DNA from: Nioella sp965215655
Lineage (GTDB): Bacteria > Pseudomonadota > Alphaproteobacteria > Rhodobacterales > Rhodobacteraceae
Assembly (NCBI RefSeq): GCF_965215655.1
Contig: NZ_OZ244111.1
Location: forward strand, 3,348,001 to 3,412,000
DNA: 64,000 nucleotides
Direction of reading: 5' to 3'
The notes beneath the pieces are model-generated. The model was not told the DNA's origin and searched no databases. It worked only from the letters and a program-made list of their open reading frames with translations. Position 1 is the stretch's first letter, and each line of letters starts with the position of its first letter. Made by a program: the position numbers and the translations under genes. Below, one piece after another: positions 8,226 through 17,148 of the stretch.

Positions 8226-10577
8226 ATGACCATCCCCGAGATTTTCGAGACCATGGAGTACGGCCCCGCGATGGAGGATGCTTCCGAGGCGCGCGCGTGG
8301 ATTGCAAAGCATGAGGGCCGGTTCGGCCAGTTCATCGGTGGGGCCTTCACGGCACCCGGCGAGACATTCGCCACGAAGAACCCCGCCACGGGCGAAGAAC
8401 TGGCACAGGTCACGCAAGGCTCCGCCGAGGATGTGGACGCCGCCGTGCAGGCCGCCTCCAAGGCCTTCCCCCGCTGGTCGAAACTGTCGGGCCACAAACG
8501 CGCCCGGCATCTCTATGCCATCGCTCGGCTTCTTCAGAAGCACAGCCGCCTCTTCGCCGTGCTGGAAACGATGGACAACGGCAAGCCGATCCGCGAGAGC
8601 CGCGATATAGATATCCCCCTCGCGCAGCGGCATTTCTACTATCACGCCGGTCTGGCGCAGCTGCGCGATAGCGAGTTGCCGGGGCACCAGCCGCTCGGCG
8701 TCTGCGGGCAGGTGATCCCGTGGAACTTCCCGCTCCTGATGCTGGCATGGAAGGTCGCGCCGGCGCTGGCGGCGGGCAATACGGTGGTGCTGAAACCTGC
8801 CGAATACACCTCTCTCACCGCGCTTCTCTTCGCCGATATCTGCCGCGAGGCCGGGTTGCCCAAGGGCGTCGTAAACATCGTCACCGGCGATGGCGCAACA
8901 GGGGCGGCACTGGTCGAACATCCCGGCATCGCCAAGGTGGCCTTCACCGGCTCGACCGAGGTGGGGCGCAAGATCCGAGAGGCGACGGCGGGCAGCGGCA
9001 AGGCCCTGACGCTCGAACTGGGGGGCAAGTCGCCCTACATCGTCTTCGACGACGCCGATATCGACAGCGCCATCGAGGGGCTCGTTGATGCGATCTGGTT
9101 CAACCAGGGGCAGGTCTGCTGCGCGGGGTCGCGGCTTCTTGTACAAGAAAATATCGCGGAGGATTTCCACGCTCGGCTCAAGGCCCGCATGGCCAATCTG
9201 CGCGCGGGCGATCCGCTGGACAAATGCATCGATATCGGCGCGGTGGTGGACCCGGTGCAGCACGCGCAGATCAGCCGGATGGTGAGTGAAAACACCGCTG
9301 GCGAGACCTATCACGCGCCGATCGAGATGCCCTCGACGGGCTGCTTCTACCCGCCCACCCTGATCACCGGGCTGGAGCCCGCCGACCGGCTGATGCAGGA
9401 GGAAATCTTCGGCCCCGTGCTGGTGTCCTCCACCTTCCGTACCCCGGATGAGGCGGTGGCGATGGCCAACAACACCCGCTACGGACTGGCCGCGACGGTC
9501 TGGACGGAGAACGTGAACCTCGCTTTGGATGTGGCCCCAAAACTGGCGGCGGGGGTTGTGTGGGTGAACGCCACCAACCTCTTCGACGCGGCGGCTGGCT
9601 TCGGCGGGATGCGCGAGAGCGGCTTTGGGCGCGAAGGCGGGTGGGAGGGGCTGCTGGCCTATCTCAAGCCATCGGATGCGGGCAAACCGGTGAAACCTGC
9701 GAAGGTCCACGCGCCGGGAGAGACGGATTTCGACGGCATCGACCGCACCGCAAAATTCTATGTCGGCGGCAAGCAGGCGCGACCCGATGGCGGCTATTCG
9801 CGGCCCGTGCACGGGCCTCGGGGGGCGCTTCTGGGCCATGTGGGGATCGCCAACCGCAAGGATATCCGCAACGCGGTGGAGGCCGCGCAGAAGGCCGCCG
9901 GGTGGGGCAAGACCACCGGGCATCTTCGGGCGCAGATCCTCTATTACCTGGCCGAGAACCTGGGCGCGCGTGCGGGTGAATTCGCCGACCGCATCCGGGC
10001 ACAAACCGGGCGCAGCGCGGCCTCAGCCCGCAAGGAAGTGGACACCGCCCTGTCGCGGCTCTTCTCTTACGCGGCCTGGGCCGACAAGTTCGATGGCGCG
10101 GCCAAATCGGTGCCCATTCGCGGCGTGGCGCTGGCCATGAACGAACCCGTGGGCGTGATCGGGGCCTTCTGCCCGGAAGACGCGCCGTTGCTTGGCCCGG
10201 TCTCGCTGCTGGCGCCTGCGATGGCCATGGGCAACCGGATCGTGTTGGTCGCAGGCGAAAGCGCGCCTTTGACGGCGACCGATCTCTACCAGGTGCTCGA
10301 CACGTCGGACGTGCCGGGGGGCGTGGTCAACATCCTGACAGGGTCGCATGCCGACCTCGCAAAGCCGCTCGCCACGCACATGGACGTGGACGCGGTCTGG
10401 AGCTTCTCATCCACCGATATCTCGGGCGTGATCGAGGCGGGCAGCGCCGGGTCGCTGAAACGGACCTGGGTCAACAATGGGCGCAACCCGGACTGGGCCG
10501 GACCGACTGGCGAGGGCAAAGCCTTCCTGCGCGCGTCAACCGAGGTCAAGACGATCTGGGTGCCCTACGGAGAGTAA
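8226..10577 (+). CDS. two-domain aldehyde dehydrogenase, ALDH16 type
   Basis: A 783-residue protein made of two aldehyde dehydrogenase modules. Module 1 (about residues 30-490) is complete: PWNFPLLMLAWK, FTGSTEVGRKI, the glutamate in LELGGKSPYIVF and the catalytic cysteine pair Cys298-Cys299 in GQVCCAGSR. Module 2 (about 500-783) keeps the fold signature (NEPVGVIGAFCPEDAPLL) but lacks a clear GQxC catalytic site. This is the layout of bacterial ALDH16, known structurally from Loktanella, in which the second module is non-catalytic. ATG 8226 was preferred to TTG 8217 because CGGAG lies 10 bases before it. Placement directly after deoC suggests acetaldehyde as substrate. Confidence 0.9.
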   Translation: MTIPEIFETMEYGPAMEDASEARAWIAKHEGRFGQFIGGAFTAPGETFATKNPATGEELAQVTQGSAEDVDAAVQAASKAFPRWSKLSGHKRARHLYAIARLLQKHSRLFAVLETMDNGKPIRESRDIDIPLAQRHFYYHAGLAQLRDSELPGHQPLGVCGQVIPWNFPLLMLAWKVAPALAAGNTVVLKPAEYTSLTALLFADICREAGLPKGVVNIVTGDGATGAALVEHPGIAKVAFTGSTEVGRKIREATAGSGKALTLELGGKSPYIVFDDADIDSAIEGLVDAIWFNQGQVCCAGSRLLVQENIAEDFHARLKARMANLRAGDPLDKCIDIGAVVDPVQHAQISRMVSENTAGETYHAPIEMPSTGCFYPPTLITGLEPADRLMQEEIFGPVLVSSTFRTPDEAVAMANNTRYGLAATVWTENVNLALDVAPKLAAGVVWVNATNLFDAAAGFGGMRESGFGREGGWEGLLAYLKPSDAGKPVKPAKVHAPGETDFDGIDRTAKFYVGGKQARPDGGYSRPVHGPRGALLGHVGIANRKDIRNAVEAAQKAAGWGKTTGHLRAQILYYLAENLGARAGEFADRIRAQTGRSAASARKEVDTALSRLFSYAAWADKFDGAAKSVPIRGVALAMNEPVGVIGAFCPEDAPLLGPVSLLAPAMAMGNRIVLVAGESAPLTATDLYQVLDTSDVPGGVVNILTGSHADLAKPLATHMDVDAVWSFSSTDISGVIEAGSAGSLKRTWVNNGRNPDWAGPTGEGKAFLRASTEVKTIWVPYGE

Positions 10578-10707
10578 GGCGCCTCCCGCATCAGGGCCAG
10601 ACCGGGCACCGATATCCCGTGGCAACGCGGTCCGAGGAGGGCCCCGGAGGGGCTTGACGAGGGCCGCCCCCGGGTCGACGCCGCAGGCGGCGAAACCGCC
10701 ATCCGTC

Positions 10708-10765
10708 TGCACGCAAGGTGTACGGGGGGTGTACAGGGGGTGTACTCATGGCACCCCCCCTGTTT
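10708..10765 (+). repeat. 58-bp GTGTAC-rich intergenic repeat, copy A
   Basis: Three GTGTAC words spaced by runs of 5-6 G are followed by a GGGGGTG...CACCCCC hairpin and CTGTTT. The same element, with only about three to four mismatches in 58 bases, occurs inverted at 37134-37191. Copy A lies 130 bases after the ALDH16 stop, reading in the same direction as that gene, and 42 bases before the converging gabD end. The rest of 10578-10807 holds no convincing gene; short open frames there translate to low-complexity YTPPVH-like peptides. It is probably a 3' intergenic element with terminator-like folding. Confidence 0.8.
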
Positions 10766-10807
10766 CCACACACGTTACGCGCGGCGGATCAGCCGGAAAC
10801 CTGCGCC

Positions 10808-12253
10808 TCAGATGCCGTCGATGCAGACGTATTTGGTATCGAGATAATCGCTCAGCCCCTGGCTGCCGCCCTCTTTGCCCATGCCGCTTTCCTTCACCCC
10901 GCCAAAAGGCGCTTCCACGGTGGTAATGAGGCCCGAATTGATCCCGATCATCCCGTATTGCAGCCCCTCGTTCAGACGGAAAGCGCGAGCAAGATCAGAG
11001 GTATAGGCGTAGCAGGCGAGACCGTATTCGGTGTCGTTGGCCATCGCGATCGCCTCTTCCTCGGTCTCGAATTTGAACACCGGTGCCAACGGCCCGAAAA
11101 TCTCTTCCTTTGCGAACATCATGTCCTGCGTGGCGTTCCGGATCACCGTCGGCGCGAAGAAACTGCCGCCATTGCCATGACGCGCGCCGCCGGTTGCGAT
11201 CTCACCGCCCTTCGCCGTGGCGTCGGCGATGAATTCTTCAACCTTTTCAACGGCATCAACGTCGATCATTGGCCCCTGTTCAACACCTGGCTCCAGCCCG
11301 TTGCCCACTTTCAGCGCGGCAGTTTTCTCTACCAGCTTGGCCACGAAGGCGTCATAGACGCCAGACTGCACATACATCCGGTTCGCACAGACACAGGTCT
11401 GCCCCGCATTGCGGAATTTTGAGACCATCGCCCCCTCGACCGCCTTGTCCAGATCGGCATCGTCGAACACCACGAAGGGCGCGTTACCGCCCAGTTCCAT
11501 CGAGACTTTCTTAACGGTATCAGCGCTTTGGCGGATCAGCTCCTTGCCCACTTCCGTGGACCCGGTGAAGGTCACCTTGCGCACCACCGGGCTTTCCATC
11601 ATCGCGCCCGCGATCTTGCGGGCAGACCCCGTCACCACGTTGACGACACCTTTTGGGAAACCCACCTCTTCGGCCAAGGCCGCCCAGGCCAGGCCCGAAT
11701 AAGGCGTCGCGGTTGCGGGTTTCGCCACCACGGTGCAGCCCACGGCCAGCGCCGGACCGACCTTGCGTGCCAGCATCGAAGAGGGGAAATTCCAAGGCGT
11801 GATCATCCCGACCACGCCAACGGGATGATGGGTCACGAGGATGCGGCGTCCGTTCACGCCTGCGGGCACGATTTCCCCCTTGGCGCGGCGCGCTTCTTCT
11901 GCGAACCAGCGGACATATTGCGCGCCGATGGCGATCTCGCCCATGGCCTCGGCCAGCGGTTTGCCCATCTCGACAGTCAGAAGCTCCGCCAGATCCTTCT
12001 GATTGTCCATCAGCGCGTCATGCAGCTTCCACAACAGGCCAATGCGGCTCATCAAATCCATCGCCGCAAAGCCGGGGAAGGCGGCCTCGGCAGCGGCAAT
12101 CGCACGTTTGGTTTCCGCGTCGCCCGCATTCGGGATGGTGCCGATCACCTCACCCGTGGCCGGGTTTGTGACGTCTATCGTGGCGTTGCTATCGGCCCCA
12201 ACCCACTGACCATCAATGAAATTGCCCTCGCGCAACCAGGTCTTGTAGCTCAT
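10808..12253 (-). CDS. gabD: NAD(P)-dependent succinate-semialdehyde dehydrogenase
   Basis: A 481-residue aldehyde dehydrogenase of the GabD type: N-terminal TWLREGNFIDGQWV, cofactor segment TPWNFPSSMLARK, FTGSTEVGKELI, catalytic glutamate in MELGGNAPFVVF and nucleophile Cys287 in GQTCVCANR. GabD oxidises succinate semialdehyde to succinate; closely related enzymes act on glutarate or alpha-ketoglutarate semialdehyde, so the substrate is not certain. It is the last gene of a leftward group, 15 bases after the GAPDH gene. No aminotransferase lies nearby, which leaves room for a role in sugar-acid rather than GABA catabolism. Confidence 0.85.
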   Translation of the reverse strand: MSYKTWLREGNFIDGQWVGADSNATIDVTNPATGEVIGTIPNAGDAETKRAIAAAEAAFPGFAAMDLMSRIGLLWKLHDALMDNQKDLAELLTVEMGKPLAEAMGEIAIGAQYVRWFAEEARRAKGEIVPAGVNGRRILVTHHPVGVVGMITPWNFPSSMLARKVGPALAVGCTVVAKPATATPYSGLAWAALAEEVGFPKGVVNVVTGSARKIAGAMMESPVVRKVTFTGSTEVGKELIRQSADTVKKVSMELGGNAPFVVFDDADLDKAVEGAMVSKFRNAGQTCVCANRMYVQSGVYDAFVAKLVEKTAALKVGNGLEPGVEQGPMIDVDAVEKVEEFIADATAKGGEIATGGARHGNGGSFFAPTVIRNATQDMMFAKEEIFGPLAPVFKFETEEEAIAMANDTEYGLACYAYTSDLARAFRLNEGLQYGMIGINSGLITTVEAPFGGVKESGMGKEGGSQGLSDYLDTKYVCIDGI

Positions 12254-12268
12254 CTTCTCTCTCCTATC

Positions 12269-13255
12269 TCAGGCGAAACTGCCCATCCGCCGGGCCACCT
12301 CGAGCATCCGGCAGGAAAATCCCCATTCATTGTCGTACCAGCCGAAGACACGCAGCATGCCGCCTTTCGACCGTTTGATCTCTGGCCCCGCCACGATCAG
12401 GGACTCGGGCCTTTGCCGCAGGTCTGACGACACAAGCGGCCTGTCGGTATATCCAATCACACCCCCCGATGAGGCCAGAAGGGCGCGGGCCTCCTCGGCG
12501 CTCGGTCGGGAGCGAGTAATGACGGCCATATCCACGCAAGACACGCTGGCCGTTGGCACCCTGACCGCCGAGCCGGTGATGCGGCCAGCAAGATGCGGCA
12601 GCACGATATCGACCAGTTGCTCGGCGCTCGTCGTCGTTGGCACCATCGACAGCGCGGCGGCGCGGCTGCGGGCCGGGTTTGCCATCGGCATATCCACGGT
12701 CGGCTGACTGCCGGTATAGCAATGCACCGTGGTCATCAGCGCGGTTTCCAGCCCATAGGCATCGTCCAAAACCCGGGCCAGAGGTGCAAGCGCATTGGTG
12801 GTGCAGGAAGCGTTTGACACGATCCTGTGATCCGCGCTCAGCCGCTCGTCATTGGCCCCCAGAACCACGGTCAGATCCGCGTCCGGCGACGGGCCGGAGA
12901 CCAGCACCCGCGTAGCCCCTGCGGCCAGCCCCTGTTCTGCAATCGCCCGATCCTTGGCACGACCGGTGCATTCCATCAGCACATCAACGCCCGCAAGGTC
13001 CAGCGCCCCCAGATCCCGCTGCTGCGTGAACGGAATTCGCCGTCCGGCTGCGATCAGCACCCCCGGCTCTGTCGTCACGCCACCCGGAAACGGGCCAAAG
13101 ACGCTGTCGAATTCAAACAGATAGGCACAGGTTTCCAGCGGCGCGATGTCATTGACGCCGACCACCTCGACCCCTCGCCACGCGTCGGAGGTCAGCCAGG
13201 CGCGCAGAACCGACCGGCCGATCCGCCCGAACCCATTGATCACGACCCGTGTCAT
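12269..13255 (-). CDS. gap: glyceraldehyde-3-phosphate dehydrogenase, type I
   Basis: A 328-residue GAPDH: Rossmann start VVINGFGRIGRSVLRAW, catalytic Cys151 in SNASCTTN with the partner histidine in TTVHCYTGSQ about 26 residues later, and C-terminal WYDNEWGFSCRML. It converts glyceraldehyde 3-phosphate to 1,3-bisphosphoglycerate with NAD(P); erythrose-4-phosphate dehydrogenase (Epd) is a related alternative. ATG 13255 follows GGGGGAACGGGA. It lies between gabD and dgoK on the same strand, 98 bases after dgoK. As no glycolytic neighbours are present, it may be an accessory copy working on triose phosphate from the KDPGal pathway. Confidence 0.88.
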   Translation of the reverse strand: MTRVVINGFGRIGRSVLRAWLTSDAWRGVEVVGVNDIAPLETCAYLFEFDSVFGPFPGGVTTEPGVLIAAGRRIPFTQQRDLGALDLAGVDVLMECTGRAKDRAIAEQGLAAGATRVLVSGPSPDADLTVVLGANDERLSADHRIVSNASCTTNALAPLARVLDDAYGLETALMTTVHCYTGSQPTVDMPMANPARSRAAALSMVPTTTSAEQLVDIVLPHLAGRITGSAVRVPTASVSCVDMAVITRSRPSAEEARALLASSGGVIGYTDRPLVSSDLRQRPESLIVAGPEIKRSKGGMLRVFGWYDNEWGFSCRMLEVARRMGSFA

Positions 13256-13353
13256 TCCCGTTCCCCCACGCTGAAGTCGCGCGCAGTGATGCACGGGCGC
13301 AGAGAAGGTTCAAGCCATGCTATGTGCGGTTTCCAGTCTGGCCAGAGGCGCAG

Positions 13354-14235
13354 CTAGGCGAAAGTTTCGCAAAGGCTCCGATAGGCGTGTTTCAGCCCCG
13401 CGAGCGTCATTGTGTCCGAGTCGCAGGTCTGGACAGCAGCACCCTGCCCGGACAACGCCTGTTCATAGAGAGACGACCAGGGGGATGAATTGACGATCAT
13501 GATCTGTTTCCCCAGCCAAGCTGCCCTGATGCTGGCCAGTTCCATACCGATCAGCAACCCCTTCAGCCGTGCCTTGGCGGGGTCACCGTCGGACCGGGCG
13601 GATATCAGCCGTTGCGCCGTCATTTCCGGCTGGTTCAGCGCCTCCGAGACCGCGCCATGAAAAACACCCATATCCAAAGCGGGTTCGGACATGACACCGG
13701 TCCGTTCCCCCTGCGGGGCCAGCAGATCGAACAGCTCTAGCGTCATGAAAAGCTGTACATTGCGGACTTCTGCTGCATGGATCTGCACCCATTGCGTCTG
13801 TAGGTCGGGGATGCAGATCGCGCCATTGAATGCTGGCTTTTCGGCAGCGATCCCGCGGATCAGACCATGATGGGACAGCGATTTTTCGAGACCCTTTGCC
13901 GCCCCGAGGCCCGGTAGCGCATGCAAGGTGAACCTGTCGTCAGAGGTCGCGACCGGCTTGATCGGGGCGTCCGCCGGGCGGCGGGACGTCCCCACTGTTT
14001 CCGACGCGTATCCTGCCAGCCCGCTGACAATCACCGGTGTCTGTTCGCGGATCAACCACGGTCGCACCAGATTGAGCAGCACGATCTCGAAAGCATCGAC
14101 GGCCACCTTCGCCAACCCTTGCGCCGAGCGGACCTTCATAAGGACCGCCCCATTCCGATCCATGGCCCATGCCCGCATTCCACCCGCACACGAATCCACC
14201 GCGATCCAATGCGGTGCCGCATTCTGGTTTCTCAT
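13354..14235 (-). CDS. dgoK: 2-dehydro-3-deoxygalactonokinase
   Basis: A 293-residue protein of the DgoK family: N-terminal WIAVDSCAGGMRAWAMD phosphate-binding strand, VIVSGLAGYASETVG (about residue 70), HALPGLGAAK, and FMTLELFDLL (~165). DgoK phosphorylates 2-keto-3-deoxygalactonate in the De Ley-Doudoroff route from galactose or galactonate. The partner aldolase DgoA, which would release pyruvate and glyceraldehyde 3-phosphate, is not in the window, but the next gene is a GAPDH able to use that product. ATG 14235 was chosen because residues upstream of it lack family likeness. The GlxA-type regulator lies upstream on the same strand. Confidence 0.82.
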   Translation of the reverse strand: MRNQNAAPHWIAVDSCAGGMRAWAMDRNGAVLMKVRSAQGLAKVAVDAFEIVLLNLVRPWLIREQTPVIVSGLAGYASETVGTSRRPADAPIKPVATSDDRFTLHALPGLGAAKGLEKSLSHHGLIRGIAAEKPAFNGAICIPDLQTQWVQIHAAEVRNVQLFMTLELFDLLAPQGERTGVMSEPALDMGVFHGAVSEALNQPEMTAQRLISARSDGDPAKARLKGLLIGMELASIRAAWLGKQIMIVNSSPWSSLYEQALSGQGAAVQTCDSDTMTLAGLKHAYRSLCETFA

Positions 14236-14444
14236 TTCTTTTCGCCCCCAGCATTCCGGGCAGAGAATTGACCAATCTCGCAGATTCAATCCCCAACTCG
14301 CCATTCTTTAATAGGGTCGTTCTATTTCAAGGTCGACAAAAAACTATCAATTTAATGTCTACCCATATCGACAGGGTCATATGCAGCGACAATCCGGAAC
14401 GCGGGATTCCTGACGCCGCGATCGGTTATGACCATCGCAACAGT

Positions 14445-15395
14445 TCAGGATATCCGGCCTCTTTGGCTGCCCGGCGCCACCCCGAAATGGGACTTGTAGC
14501 TTCGCGCGAAATGGCCTGAGCTCTTGAATCCACAGGCAAACGCAACCTCTGTCACAGGCATTTCGGTTTGCAAAAGCAGGTGCCGGGCCTTCTGAAGGCG
14601 GATATCGACCTGGTATTTCTTGGGTGAACAATTCAGATAGCGCCCGAATAGTCGCTCCAATTGCCGCACCGATATTCCAATCTCCGCCGCGATCTCGGCT
14701 GGCGAAATCGGGAATTCCACGGTTTCATTCATCCGGCGAATGGCGTGGCTCAGGTGGCTGTTCCGAATTCCGTGCCTTGCCTGGAAGGACAGGCGCTGTT
14801 CCGCGCTGGCATTGCGAACCGTGTTGTAAACCATCTGGTCGGCGACATCTGCTGCAAGCGTATTGCCGTGCCGGGCCTCTATCAGGTGCAGCATCAGATC
14901 GGCGGTTGCAGTGCCCCCGGAAGAGGTGACGGTCTTTTCATCCGCCACGAAGACGCTGCGTTGCAGGTTCACATCCGGAAACTCTTCCATGAAGGCGTCG
15001 TGATAGTCCCAATGGATCGCGGCACGTTGCCCGTCCAGCATCCCCGCACGCGCCAGAATCCATGTGGCCGAACAGAGACCCCCGATCTTCACCCCCCGAC
15101 GCGCCTGCCGCCTGATCCCGTTCATCAGACTGCGGGTCGCGCGGCCTTGCACCCCGATACCGGACAGAACGAACAGGCGGTCCACCGAGGGCAGTTCGTC
15201 CAACGTGCAATCGACTTGACTGACGATCCCGTTGGAGCACGCAACGGTCGGGCCGGTCTCTGACACCAGCGTCCACTCATAGAGCGTCTCGCCGCTGATC
15301 AGGTTGGCAATGCGCAAGGGATCAACGGCACAGCCGAAGGCCATATGGGTCAAATCCTCGACCAACAGGAAAGCGAAGTGTTCAGGGCGTGGCAT
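14445..15395 (-). CDS. GlxA-type AraC-family transcriptional regulator with DJ-1/PfpI-like domain
   Basis: A 316-residue regulator. Residues ~5-190 are a DJ-1/PfpI (class I glutamine-amidotransferase-like) domain with a cysteine elbow GGLCSATWILARAG and SSGGTATADLMLHLIE. Residues ~215-310 form two AraC helix-turn-helix motifs (SPAEIAAEIGISVRQLERLFGR and TEVAFACGFKSSGHFARSYK). Such GlxA/CdhR/ArgR-like proteins often control amino-acid, carnitine or glycine-betaine catabolism. The chosen ATG ends at 15395, with GAGGA 7 bases upstream; an ATG two codons earlier is equally in frame. It is divergent from the GntR gene, and may control the dgoK-gap-gabD genes or the GntR cassette. Confidence 0.88.
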   Translation of the reverse strand: MPRPEHFAFLLVEDLTHMAFGCAVDPLRIANLISGETLYEWTLVSETGPTVACSNGIVSQVDCTLDELPSVDRLFVLSGIGVQGRATRSLMNGIRRQARRGVKIGGLCSATWILARAGMLDGQRAAIHWDYHDAFMEEFPDVNLQRSVFVADEKTVTSSGGTATADLMLHLIEARHGNTLAADVADQMVYNTVRNASAEQRLSFQARHGIRNSHLSHAIRRMNETVEFPISPAEIAAEIGISVRQLERLFGRYLNCSPKKYQVDIRLQKARHLLLQTEMPVTEVAFACGFKSSGHFARSYKSHFGVAPGSQRGRIS

Positions 15396-15506
15396 GGTCA
15401 TGTCCTCAGGATAGCGTAGCTTTGGCCCGAACACGATTTGTATGCAATATGTATTTTATTTGCGCACGATCTTTGCTAGGCAAGCCGGGCAACGAAGGAA
15501 ACCGCG
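15396..15506. promoter_or_regulatory. divergent promoter region of the GlxA-type and GntR regulators
   Basis: This 111-base gap holds an AT-rich stretch at about 15436-15462 with two TGTAT words 11 bases apart, as expected for an FCD-type GntR operator next to its own gene. It must carry promoters for both divergent regulators. No exact operator can be fixed by eye. Confidence 0.4.
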
Positions 15507-16217
15507 ATGCCCGATTCGACTCCAAGCCCCAAGGATACCTGCTATCAGGCGCTGAAAACCGCGATCCTGACGCTGGAACTTCAGCCCGGCGCCGATCTGG
15601 ACGAGGCGAGCCTGAGCGCAGAGTTCGGACTGTCCCGCACCCCATTGCGGGAAGTGCTGCGGCGCTTGGCAGGGGAAGGTTATGTCGATCTGCGCCAGAA
15701 CCGAGGCGCGCGGGTCAGCGAGATGTCCCACACCACCCTGCGCGATTTCTTCCTCGCCGCCCCGATGATCTATGGCGCGATCCTGCGGCTTGCGGCGGAA
15801 AACGCGACGCCTGCGCAGATTGAAAAGCTGAAAACCACGCAGGCCCGGTTCCGCAAGGTGCTACAACAGGGATCGGCCCGCGACCGCGCGCTTGTGAACA
15901 ACCGCTTTCACGAGATTACCGGCGAAATGGCGGGCAATGTCTATCTGCTGCCGTCCTTCCAGCGCCTGCTGATCGACCACGCCCGAATTTCCATGACCTT
16001 CTACCGTCCGCGGGATGAGGCCATGGCCCGCAACGTAGGCGAGGCCGCCGACCAGCATGACCAGATCATCGCCGCGATCGAGGCGGGCGATGCCGACCGT
16101 GCCGCCGCTCTGGCCATCGACCACTGGAACCTGTCCCGCCACCGCATCGAGCTTTTCGTGATGCCGGGCGGGCTCGACTTGCCGCTTGGTGCGCCCCCGC
16201 GTGCCGTTACTGCCTGA
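15507..16217 (+). CDS. GntR-family transcriptional regulator, FCD (FadR) subfamily
   Basis: A 236-residue regulator with an N-terminal winged helix (residues ~12-75; ADLDEASLSAEFGLSRTPLR then LAGEGYVDLRQNRGARV) and a C-terminal all-helical FCD domain (~85-215) with the metal-site histidines NRFHEIT and DQHDQIIAAIEAGDADRA. FCD regulators usually respond to an organic acid. It is the first gene of a rightward cassette; the DapA-family gene starts 10 bases after its stop. It most likely regulates that cassette and itself, with the catabolic substrate or an intermediate as effector. Confidence 0.9.
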   Translation: MPDSTPSPKDTCYQALKTAILTLELQPGADLDEASLSAEFGLSRTPLREVLRRLAGEGYVDLRQNRGARVSEMSHTTLRDFFLAAPMIYGAILRLAAENATPAQIEKLKTTQARFRKVLQQGSARDRALVNNRFHEITGEMAGNVYLLPSFQRLLIDHARISMTFYRPRDEAMARNVGEAADQHDQIIAAIEAGDADRAAALAIDHWNLSRHRIELFVMPGGLDLPLGAPPRAVTA

Positions 16218-16227
16218 GGAGAGGCCC

Positions 16228-17145
16228 ATGACACCCATCTTCCGGTTCGAGGGGATCTATACGCCCGTCGTGACCCCCTTCCTGGATGACTACTCCGTCA
16301 ACTGGGACGCTTTGGCCGATGTGATCGACAGCCTGATCGAGGACGGCGTTCACGGGCTGATCTCTGGTGGTTCGACGGGGGAAAACTACGCGCAAACGGT
16401 GGAGGAGCGGCTGGAGGTCGCCCGGTTTACCAAGGACCGCATCAAGGGCCGCCTGCCACTGGTCGTCGGCACGGGCGCGATGATGACGCCTGATTCCGTG
16501 GCGCTGGCGGCAGGTGCGAAAGAGATGGGGGCCGATGCCCTTTTGCTTGCCTCGCCCGCCTATTCCGTGCCGACCGACCGCGAAAACGCGCTGAATGCGC
16601 TGGCCATCGACAAGGCCGCAAACCTGCCGATCATGCTCTACAACTACCCCGGCCGGACCGGCACGATGATGGGCGAGGAATTCCTCGACCGCGTGGGCCG
16701 CAGCCGCAATTTCTGCGGCATCAAGGAAAGCTCTGGCGATATCAACCGGGTGCACCTGCTGGCCCGCGACTACCCCCATATCCAGCTTGGCTGCGGCATG
16801 GACGATCAGGCGTTGGAGTTCTTCGCCTGGGGCAGCCGGTTCTGGGTCTGCGGCGGGTCAAACTTCCTGCCGAAAGAGCACATCGCGCTCTACAAGGCCT
16901 GCGCGCTGGAGGGCAATTTCGACAAGGGCCGCCGGATCATGTCGGCGATGATGCCGCTGATGCGGGTGCTGGAACAGGGCGGCAAGTTCATCCAGACGAT
17001 CAAGTACGGCGTGGACCTGAACGGGATCACCACGGGCCCCATGCGCCCGCCGCTCAAAGGGTTGAACAAGGACGACAAGCGCGCGCTGGAACAGGTGGTC
17101 GGCGTGCTGAAGCGCACCATTGCGCAGATCGAAGCGGAGGACTGA
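16228..17145 (+). CDS. dihydrodipicolinate synthase (DapA)-family lyase
   Basis: A 305-residue TIM-barrel enzyme of the DapA/NAL family. TPVVTPFLDD opens the barrel, GGSTGENYAQTVEER is the family glycine-rich loop, YNYPGRTG carries the catalytic tyrosine (about residue 138), and the Schiff-base lysine is in FCGIKESSGD (about 167). The start at 16228 follows GAGGAGA. The neighbours (semialdehyde-type dehydrogenase, FAD oxidase, FCD regulator) argue for catabolism rather than lysine synthesis. The set resembles hydroxyproline catabolism, where a DapA-family deaminase makes alpha-ketoglutarate semialdehyde, but no proline racemase is seen here, so this remains a suggestion. Confidence 0.85.
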   Translation: MTPIFRFEGIYTPVVTPFLDDYSVNWDALADVIDSLIEDGVHGLISGGSTGENYAQTVEERLEVARFTKDRIKGRLPLVVGTGAMMTPDSVALAAGAKEMGADALLLASPAYSVPTDRENALNALAIDKAANLPIMLYNYPGRTGTMMGEEFLDRVGRSRNFCGIKESSGDINRVHLLARDYPHIQLGCGMDDQALEFFAWGSRFWVCGGSNFLPKEHIALYKACALEGNFDKGRRIMSAMMPLMRVLEQGGKFIQTIKYGVDLNGITTGPMRPPLKGLNKDDKRALEQVVGVLKRTIAQIEAED

Positions 17146-17148
17146 GAG

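Noticed and set aside
7956..10004. 682-codon leftward frame opposite the ALDH16 gene
   Set aside because: It mirrors the codon positions of the well-supported ALDH16 gene and has no recognisable motif; high-GC antisense artefact.
10708..10765. GTGTAC repeats considered as a CRISPR array or replication iterons
   Set aside because: Units are too short and G-run spacers are not unique sequence; no cas, rep or origin genes are near.
10565..10771. Short leftward frames in the repeat region
   Set aside because: Their products are low-complexity TPPVH-type peptides from the GTGTAC repeat; the same peptide arises from the copy before xylB.
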